A DNA stretch of 38,064 nucleotides, taken from contig DATEDF010000039.1 in the NCBI GenBank assembly GCA_035286465.1, forward strand, positions 1-38,064. Direction: 5' to 3'. Positions within the stretch are counted from its first letter, which is position 1; every line of letters starts with the position of its first letter. The DNA is from Fen-1231 sp035286465. GTDB lineage: Bacteria; Gemmatimonadota; Gemmatimonadetes; Gemmatimonadales; Gemmatimonadaceae. Shown here piece by piece: positions 32,757-38,064 of the stretch. The position numbers were made by a program, and so were the translations under genes. The notes under the pieces were generated by a model. It saw nothing but the letters and a program-made list of their open reading frames with translations. It searched no databases and was not told the origin of the DNA.

Positions 32757-32940
32757 CAGGGACAAGGGACTGTCAACTGAAGGGACAAGGGACAAGTGAG
32801 AGGGACAAGGGACATGGCACTTCATCGAGGGCACGGGCGAGGGAGTCAGGGTGCGCTCAACCTCCGCCTGTTCCCTGAATGAGGTTCCTTGTTCCCGGTT
32901 CCTCTCACTTGTCCCTAGTCCCTGCTGGTCAGTCCCTGCC
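32757..32940. repeat. GGGACAAG word repeats with a 16-bp inverted pair
   Basis: The gap between the FlgD-like gene and aroF is filled with the word GGGACAAG on one side and its complement CTTGTCCC on the other. One pair is an exact 16-bp inverted repeat: AGGGACAAGTGAGAGG (32788-32803) and its reverse complement at 32901-32916, 97 bases apart. The last bases overlap the end of the FlgD-like gene. The same word occurs upstream of lepB. The stretch could fold into a long hairpin in the transcript. Confidence 0.75.
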
Positions 32941-34029
32941 CTTGAAGAGCACCTTTCTGCTGATCGTGACTCCATCTCCCCGGAACCGGATCAGGTACAC
33001 CCCGCTGGGCACGAACCGGCCGGCGTCGTCCCTGCCGTCCCAGGTGAGGCGGTCATCGCACCCCGAGTCGCTGCCGACGGCGGCGCGACCGTAGCGGCCG
33101 GGCGGGAAGATCGGTCCGAGGCCGCGGCCGGGGAGGATCCCGGCCACGCGGTTCCCGCGGATGTCGAGCACGTCGAGCCGCACCTCCGCCTGGCGCGCCA
33201 GGTCGAACCAGATGCAGGTCGTCGCCACGCGCTCGTTCGGGAACGGATTGGGGAAACTCTGGAACAGGTTTGTCGCGATCGGCGAGGCCGGGTCGAGGAT
33301 GACGAAGCTCTCGAAGCTGTTGGTGCGCGTGCTGTCGCCGGTCGCGAGCCGCGCGACGACGTACCAGCGGTATGACGTGTTCGACTCGAGCTCGATGGGA
33401 ATGGTGTAGACGGTGTCGGAAAGCGTGGCGTTGAACACCGGGTATCCGTCGGCCGAGCGCGTGATGAACAGGTGGTAGGCCCAGGGCGCGAGCGGCGGCA
33501 GCACGGCGGCGCTGGTCCAGAGGAAGGTCGGCCGTTTCGTGTCCACCGTCGTGCCGTTGAGTCCGTTGGGCGCGATGAGCGTGAGCCACGACGGCGTCGT
33601 ACGCGGACCCTGCGCGTCGGAGACGGAGAGCGCGCCCTGCGCCGTGCGCGCCCGTGCGCGCCACCAGAGCTGGATGCGCTCGGGGAGGAGCCGCGGGACG
33701 ATGATCGTCGCGCTCGAGCCGGTGACGGTCGTATCCACGAGGAGTGGCGCGCTGAAGTCGGCGCGAGTCGAGAGCTGGAGCGTGAGCTGGAGCGGCAGCT
33801 CGGCGGGGAGGAAGCCGGAGGTGGACAGGACGAAGCGGGGGTTTCCCTCGCGAATCGGGTTGCCTGCCGGGCCGGTGATCGCCACGGCGCCGCTCGTGGA
33901 CTGGGCGCGCGCGGCGCTCGGGGCGCCCGCACCGAGCATCGCAGCCGCGAGCATCGCGGCCGCGACCACCGCGCGCGTTGCGAGGCCGGGCGATCCGCCG
34001 GCGCGGCGCGCCCGAGCGCCGCGCACCAT
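32929..34029 (-). CDS. Secreted protein with fibronectin-like region and FlgD/T9SS-like C-terminal domain
   Basis: Exported protein of 366 residues. A signal peptide (AVVAAAMLAAAMLGAGAPSAARAQS) is followed by a beta-rich part with fibronectin type III-like strands (RPTFLWTSAAVLPPLAPWAYHLFI; ELESNTSYRWYVVARLA). The C-terminal 100 residues have the pattern NLFQSFPNPFPNE, then EVRLDVLDIRGNRV, LTWDGRDDAGRFVPSGVYLIRFR and the final KVLFKGRD. This matches FlgD Ig-like domains and the type A sorting domain of type IX secretion cargo. Whether it is a sorting signal here or just an Ig-like fold is not decided. The ATG at 34029 overlaps the smc stop as TGATG; a GTG at 34032 would give the GTGA overlap seen elsewhere. 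Confidence 0.8.
   Translation of the reverse strand: MVRGARARRAGGSPGLATRAVVAAAMLAAAMLGAGAPSAARAQSTSGAVAITGPAGNPIREGNPRFVLSTSGFLPAELPLQLTLQLSTRADFSAPLLVDTTVTGSSATIIVPRLLPERIQLWWRARARTAQGALSVSDAQGPRTTPSWLTLIAPNGLNGTTVDTKRPTFLWTSAAVLPPLAPWAYHLFITRSADGYPVFNATLSDTVYTIPIELESNTSYRWYVVARLATGDSTRTNSFESFVILDPASPIATNLFQSFPNPFPNERVATTCIWFDLARQAEVRLDVLDIRGNRVAGILPGRGLGPIFPPGRYGRAAVGSDSGCDDRLTWDGRDDAGRFVPSGVYLIRFRGDGVTISRKVLFKGRD
33934..33963 (-). repeat. 15-bp tandem duplication in the FlgD-like signal peptide
   Basis: Two adjacent 15-bp units (GAGCATCGCAGCCGC and the same with one A-to-G change, plus strand) encode Ala-Ala-Ala-Met-Leu twice in the hydrophobic core of the signal peptide. Confidence 0.8.
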
Positions 34030-37000
34030 CACGCCGGCGCGGCGGTGGCCGCCTCGGCGCCGTCCACCGCCGGGCCACGCATCCGCACGCTCACCAGCGA
34101 GGAGACGCCCGGCTCCTGCATCGTGACGCCGTAGACCGCATCGGCCGCCTCCGTCGTGGTGCGCGGGTTGTGCGTGATGACGATGAACTGCGTGTGCACC
34201 TTGAACTGGTTCAGCATCTTGACGAACCGCCCGATGTTCGCGTCGTCGAGTGGCGCGTCCACCTCGTCAAGGAGGCAGAACGGGCTCGGCTTGGTGAGGA
34301 AGATCCCGAAGAGGAGCGAGAGGGCCACGAGGGCGCGCTCGCCGCTCGAGAGGAGATGGATGCGTTGGGTCTTCTTGCCGCGTGGCGAGGCGTGGATCTC
34401 GATGTCGCAATCGAGCGGCAGTTCGGGGTTCTCGAGCCGGAGGTCGCACTCGCCGCCGCCGAAGAGCGTGAGGAAGATGTGGCGGAAGTGTGCGCGCACC
34501 TCGTCGAACGTCTTGAGGAACAGCGCGCGCGCCGTCACGTCGATTTCCCGGATGGCCTGCTGCAACGCGGTTTGCGCCTTGGCGAGGTCGTCGCGCTGAC
34601 CCTCGAGGAACGCGAGCCGCCCGGCCTCCTCCTGGTGCTCTTCGATCGCGAGCGGGTTGACGGGGCCGAGCGATTCGAGCTGGGCACGGAGCTGCGCGGC
34701 CTCGGCGCGGAGCGCGACGTCGTCGGCCTCGACGGGCGCGTACTCGGCGAAGAGCGTCTCGAGCGGGCGGCGCCATTCCGCTTCGAGTCGCTCCTTGATG
34801 GCGGTGCGGCGGCCGTCGAGCTCGGTGTGTCGCAGCTCCGCGCGGTGCAACTCGTCCGCGAGCGCCGCGGCCTCCTGGCGCACGCGGTCGAGCGCGTGTT
34901 CGGCGGTGGCCAGCGCCCCGTCGGCCGCGCGCACCGCATCCTCGCTGGCGCCCAGGGTGGCCTCCGTTTCCGCGAGTGCGCGGCGGCGCGCGGCGAGATC
35001 GGTGCTCCACGCCTGCTGCTGCCGCGCGAGCGCCGCGTCGTCTTCGGAGAGCGCGGCAAGCTCGCGCTGGAGCGCCGAGAGCCGCTCGGCCGCGCTCGCC
35101 CGCTCGCGCGCGAGGCGTTCGCGGCGCTCCGCCGCCACCTCGCGGCGCGCCTCGGCCTGCGCGTGCGCTACCTGGGCGGTGGCGCGCGCCTCGCGCGCGG
35201 CGTCCTGGCGCCGTTCCGCGTCGGTGTGCGCCTCGCGCGCGGCGGTCGCCGTGCGCTCCGCGGCGCCGAGCGCGGCGGATTCGCGCTCGTGGGTGGCGAC
35301 CAGGTCGGCGATCTTCGCGGAGAGCTCGGCGCGGCGCTCGTCGAGCCGGGCCGCGAGCGACGCGCCGTCGTCGAGTTCGCGGGCCGTGCGTTGGCGCGCG
35401 CCCTCGGACTCTCCGCGCGCGACGGCGGCGCGCTCGGCACGCTCGTGCGCCCGCGTCGCGTGATCGGCCGCGGCGGCCACGGCGTCCTCGGCCTTGCGGA
35501 GCCCCTCGGCCGCCGCCCGCGACGCGGCGGACACCGTGGCGCGCTCGGCATCCGCGGTCGTCGCCGCGGCGCGCAGCTCGGTGAGCTCGGCCCGACGGCG
35601 GAGCGGCCCGGTGCCTGCGACGGTGCCCGGGAGCCAGACGGCGCCGCGCGCGTCCACGAAGGCGCCGCCGCCGTCGAGCGCCCGCACGTGCGCGAGGAGC
35701 GAGCGTACCCAGACCCGGACGGGACCCTCGGTCTGCACCCGCGACGCGAGTTCGCCCGGCTCGGCGCGCTCCCGGTCGGCCGCGCGCGCGTCGAGCGGGA
35801 GGAGGAGGAGCGCTCCGGGGTTCACCTGTTCGTGCCAGCGGCGGACCGCGTCGGCCGCGGCGCGGTCGCGCACGACCACGGCGTGCACCGAGGGCCCCAG
35901 GAAGCGCTCGACGAGCAGCGCGGTGTCCGCGTCGGCGCCGATGAAGTCCGAGAGCGGACCGAGGATGGCGCCGGTGCCGAACTGATCGCGGTCCTCGAGG
36001 AGGCGCGCGGCGGCGGGAGCGAGCCCGACGCGCTCACGTTCGAGCCCCTCGAGCGCGCTGAGCTTGCCCTGGAGACCCGCGTGCTCCTCCTCGACGCGCC
36101 GCAGCTCGGCGCGCGCCGCGGCGTCGCGTTCGCGCCAATCACGGGCGGCGGCGCGCGCGGCCTCCAACGCGGCGTCGGCCTTCGCCGCGTCGCCCCGCGC
36201 GGTGCCGAGCGCGGCATCCGTGCCGGCAAGGTCGTGCTCGGCCGCACGGAGCTGCTTCGCGAGCCGGCCGTGCTCGGCACGAAGGGCACCGCCTCGCTCC
36301 TCGATCTCGTCCCGCTCGCGCCCGGCGCTTTCCTGCTCGAGCTCGCCGCGGCGCAGGCGGTCACGCAGCTCGCGCGCGAGGGCGTCCGCCCGCGCGAGCG
36401 CCTCGCGCCCGACGGCCACGCGGCCGCGCGCCTCCTCTTCGTCACCCACGCGCCGCTGCAGCGCGTCCACCGCGGAGCGCAGCAGGGCGTCGGTCTCCGC
36501 TTCCTCCGCCTGCGCGGCCTCCCACTCGGCGAGCACGCGCTCTCCGAGCGCGGCGCCCTCGCTGCGCTCCTGTTCCGCGCGCGCGCGGCGGGTGAGCGCA
36601 TTCCGCTGTCGCTCTTCGGCGACCGCGATCTCGGCCTCGAGCCTGAGCGCGGCCTCCCGCGCGTCGGCCACGGTCCGCGCGCGCTCCTGCCGCGTCGAGT
36701 CGGCCGCGGCCCGCGCGGCGTGCGCCGAGTCGCGCGCCGCCTCCGCGGCGCGCACCCGGCGCTCCCCTTCGGGCGCCCGATCGCGCAGCGCCGCCAGCCG
36801 CTCGCCGAGCTGCGCCAGCTCGTCCTTCCACGCCGCCATCTCGCGAGAGGCGAGGGTCAGCTCCACCGCGAAGCGCCGGGTCGTGATCTCGGCGTGACGC
36901 TCGGCGCGCTTGCGCTGGCGCGCGAGCGAGCGCACCTGGCTCGCGACCTCGTTCAACAGGTCGTCGAGGCGGGCGAGATCCGCGGTGGTCAGCTCCAGGC

Positions 37001-37538
37001 TCCGTGCGGTGGTCTTCCGGCGGTCGCGATACAGCCCGACACCCGCGGCCTCCTCGAACAGCTCGCGACGGTCGTCCGGGCGGTCGGAGAGGAGCGCATC
37101 AATCATCCGCGCCTCGATCACGACGCCGCTGTCGGCGCCCAGCCCCGTGCCGCGCACGAGATTGTGGATGTCGCGCAGACGGCAGGGCGCGCGGTTCAGG
37201 AAGTAGTCGCTCTCGCCGGCGCGCGAGAGGCGGCGCGTGACCACCACCTCCTTGAACGGGACCGGCAACTGGCCGTCGTCGTTCTCGAAGAAGAGCGACA
37301 CCTCTGCGAGGTTCACCGGCCGCCGCGCGGAGGAGCCCTGGAAGATCACTTCCTCCATCTTCGCGCCACGGAGCAGTCGCGCCCGCTGCTCGCCCAGCAC
37401 CCAGCGCACCGCGTCGGAGACGTTCGACTTGCCGCAGCCGTTGGGGCCGACGATCGCCGTCACGCCCGTGTCGAAGCGCATGTCGGTCAGATCCGCGAAC
37501 GACTTGAAGCCGTGCAACTCGAGTTTGGTCAGCCGCAC
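34029..37538 (-). CDS. smc: Chromosome segregation ATPase SMC
   Basis: Condensin subunit of 1169 residues, the usual SMC size. The N-terminal head has LTKLELHGFKSFADLTDM and the Walker A GPNGCGKSN (Lys37). Long coiled-coil arms rich in Ala, Arg and Glu flank a hinge near the middle (FGTGAILGPLSDFIGADADTA, VHAVVVRDRAAADAVRRW). The C-terminal head has the signature LLSSGERALVALSLLFGIF and Walker B PFCLLDEVDAPLDDANI. The signature reads SSGER where most SMC proteins have SGGEK. The GTG at 37538 gives the canonical start VRLTKLELHGFKSF; a start at 37616 would add 26 unconserved residues. The downstream FlgD-like gene overlaps the stop, an unusual partner for smc; no scpA or scpB is seen in the window. 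Confidence 0.95.
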   Translation of the reverse strand: MRLTKLELHGFKSFADLTDMRFDTGVTAIVGPNGCGKSNVSDAVRWVLGEQRARLLRGAKMEEVIFQGSSARRPVNLAEVSLFFENDDGQLPVPFKEVVVTRRLSRAGESDYFLNRAPCRLRDIHNLVRGTGLGADSGVVIEARMIDALLSDRPDDRRELFEEAAGVGLYRDRRKTTARSLELTTADLARLDDLLNEVASQVRSLARQRKRAERHAEITTRRFAVELTLASREMAAWKDELAQLGERLAALRDRAPEGERRVRAAEAARDSAHAARAAADSTRQERARTVADAREAALRLEAEIAVAEERQRNALTRRARAEQERSEGAALGERVLAEWEAAQAEEAETDALLRSAVDALQRRVGDEEEARGRVAVGREALARADALARELRDRLRRGELEQESAGRERDEIEERGGALRAEHGRLAKQLRAAEHDLAGTDAALGTARGDAAKADAALEAARAAARDWRERDAAARAELRRVEEEHAGLQGKLSALEGLERERVGLAPAAARLLEDRDQFGTGAILGPLSDFIGADADTALLVERFLGPSVHAVVVRDRAAADAVRRWHEQVNPGALLLLPLDARAADRERAEPGELASRVQTEGPVRVWVRSLLAHVRALDGGGAFVDARGAVWLPGTVAGTGPLRRRAELTELRAAATTADAERATVSAASRAAAEGLRKAEDAVAAAADHATRAHERAERAAVARGESEGARQRTARELDDGASLAARLDERRAELSAKIADLVATHERESAALGAAERTATAAREAHTDAERRQDAAREARATAQVAHAQAEARREVAAERRERLARERASAAERLSALQRELAALSEDDAALARQQQAWSTDLAARRRALAETEATLGASEDAVRAADGALATAEHALDRVRQEAAALADELHRAELRHTELDGRRTAIKERLEAEWRRPLETLFAEYAPVEADDVALRAEAAQLRAQLESLGPVNPLAIEEHQEEAGRLAFLEGQRDDLAKAQTALQQAIREIDVTARALFLKTFDEVRAHFRHIFLTLFGGGECDLRLENPELPLDCDIEIHASPRGKKTQRIHLLSSGERALVALSLLFGIFLTKPSPFCLLDEVDAPLDDANIGRFVKMLNQFKVHTQFIVITHNPRTTTEAADAVYGVTMQEPGVSSLVSVRMRGPAVDGAEAATAAPA

Positions 37539-37715
37539 CTGGGACGGACTCCCCGTTCGAAGGGCCACGACCGGTGGCGCCCCGGCCTCGCGCGCCGCGC
37601 CCGCGCGACGCCGCACAGCGCGGGCGGCGAGGAGCCACGCGCCCGGACGAACGAATTTGCACTCGGGGACGCCGTCGCCGCTACGACTTCGGTCGAGTCC
37701 GACGACGCACGCGGC

Positions 37716-37768
37716 GACCGCGCGGCCGCGGGTGTCACGACACGGCCGCGCGACAGACCCGCGCGGTC
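37716..37768 (-). terminator. Inverted repeat after the SPOR-domain gene
   Basis: GACCGCGCGG (37716-37725) and CCGCGCGGTC (37759-37768) are perfect 10-bp complements, with a smaller hairpin GTGTCACGACAC inside. The right arm overlaps the SPOR gene stop. It may end or stabilise that transcript before smc. There is no T tract. Confidence 0.4.
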
Positions 37769-38064
37769 ACGGTGCTCCCTGGTAGACCCAGTAGGGCAGC
37801 CCGCTCCGCCGGCCGGCACGGTCGGCCTCCTCGCGGGAGGAGAACGGACCGTACACGACGCGGAAGACCGGCGTGCCGTCTCGCGTCCCGGGCACCACGC
37901 GCACGGGGTGCCCGTCCACGCGGATGGACGCCGCCAGGGTGTTCGCCCGCTCCTCGGAAAGCATCGCGGCGAAGGAGAGGCTGTAGACACGCCGCCCGCC
38001 CGCGGGACCGGTGCGCGGATCGAGCGGCGGCGGCACCACCGGCGCGCGCACGTCCGGCGCGCGC
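37767..38064 (-). CDS. SPOR-domain protein, C-terminal part
   Basis: The frame stays open to the right edge of the window, so the gene is cut off at its 5' end. The visible 98 residues end in a SPOR domain: VYSLSFAAMLSEERANTLAASIRVDGHPVRVVPG, then PVFRVVYGPFSSREEADRAGRRSGLPYWVYQ. SPOR domains bind denuded glycan strands at division sites. A proline-rich segment (PVVPPPLDPRTGP) precedes it, as is common in the linker after a membrane anchor. A GTG at 38049-38051 could be an internal start, but such a short protein would lack the usual anchor, so I treat it as partial. It lies 228 bases upstream of smc. Confidence 0.85.
   Translation of the reverse strand, partial: RAPDVRAPVVPPPLDPRTGPAGGRRVYSLSFAAMLSEERANTLAASIRVDGHPVRVVPGTRDGTPVFRVVYGPFSSREEADRAGRRSGLPYWVYQGAP

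Noticed and set aside
32774..32779. TTGACA on the minus strand as a -35 box for aroF
   Set aside because: Its distance to the AT-rich -10-like patch is about 25 bases, too long for a sigma-70 promoter.
1..38064. CRISPR array, tRNA, rRNA or insertion sequence
   Set aside because: No regularly spaced direct repeats, no cloverleaf-like or rRNA segments and no transposase motifs were recognised by reading the sequence. A dedicated RNA search was not possible here.

Overview
The window is about 38 kb of very GC-rich bacterial DNA carrying a dense, mostly housekeeping and envelope gene set. Several traits point to a Gemmatimonadota-type soil or environmental bacterium: two membrane Ser/Thr kinases with C-terminal sensor regions (one TolB/PD40-like propeller, one repeat-like helical), a stand-alone carboxypeptidase-regulatory plus TonB-plug protein, a FlgD/T9SS-like C-terminal domain, and a primary-type sigma factor without region 1.1. 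The phylum is an inference from these family styles; there is no rRNA gene here to prove it. I see no tRNA, rRNA, CRISPR array, insertion sequence or prophage.

Layout. 1-4964 (+): end of a membrane protein, signal peptidase I (lepB), sigma-70 (rpoD), the ribosomal protein S12 methylthiotransferase rimO and a SpoIID/LytB-like protein. 5022-10859 (+): a tightly packed run of a Gfo/Idh/MocA oxidoreductase, a DUF4105 membrane protein, and hydantoinase/oxoprolinase subunits A and B. 10941-15418 (-): a signalling and envelope group made of a GAF/HD-GYP protein, a CsgG-like lipoprotein-biogenesis-type protein, a metallo-beta-lactamase-fold hydrolase and a Crp/Fnr regulator. 15611-18289 (+): Ser/Thr kinase with beta-propeller. 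18297-19829 (-): Tat-exported amidase. 19970-20610 (+): a ribbon-helix-helix/PIN toxin-antitoxin pair with a well-formed promoter-operator. 20647-23332 (+): a second Ser/Thr kinase broken by a one-base frameshift in a G6 tract. 23502-28313 (+): a translation and nucleotide operon, rpmE-prfA-prmC-ylbF-like-tmk-S41 peptidase. 28424-30061 (-) and 30089-30925 (+): divergent M28 peptidase and plug-only protein. 30922-38064 (-): lolA, aroF, the FlgD-like secreted protein, smc and the end of a SPOR-domain protein.

How the genes work together. Translation termination and maturation genes (rpmE, prfA, prmC) share one promoter with thymidylate kinase and a processing protease. Envelope genes recur throughout: lepB, SpoIID, LolA, CsgG-like, SPOR and S41. 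Gene junctions are very compact: at least seven adjacent pairs share a GTGA stop/start overlap, and one pair (DUF4105/hyuA) appears to use CTGA.

The features most worth a second look are: (i) short in-frame tandem duplications concentrated in the signal-peptide coding regions of four exported proteins, including nine 12-bp units in the DUF4105 gene; (ii) a probable CTG start codon for hyuA with a strong ribosome binding site; (iii) the frameshifted kinase; (iv) a leaderless toxin-antitoxin promoter with an overlapping palindrome; (v) a predicted G-quadruplex followed by a large hairpin at the end of the S41 peptidase gene; (vi) an insertion of about 100 residues inside an HD-GYP domain; (vii) a family of intergenic word-repeat palindromes. 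I did not find a clearly new defence or biosynthetic system.
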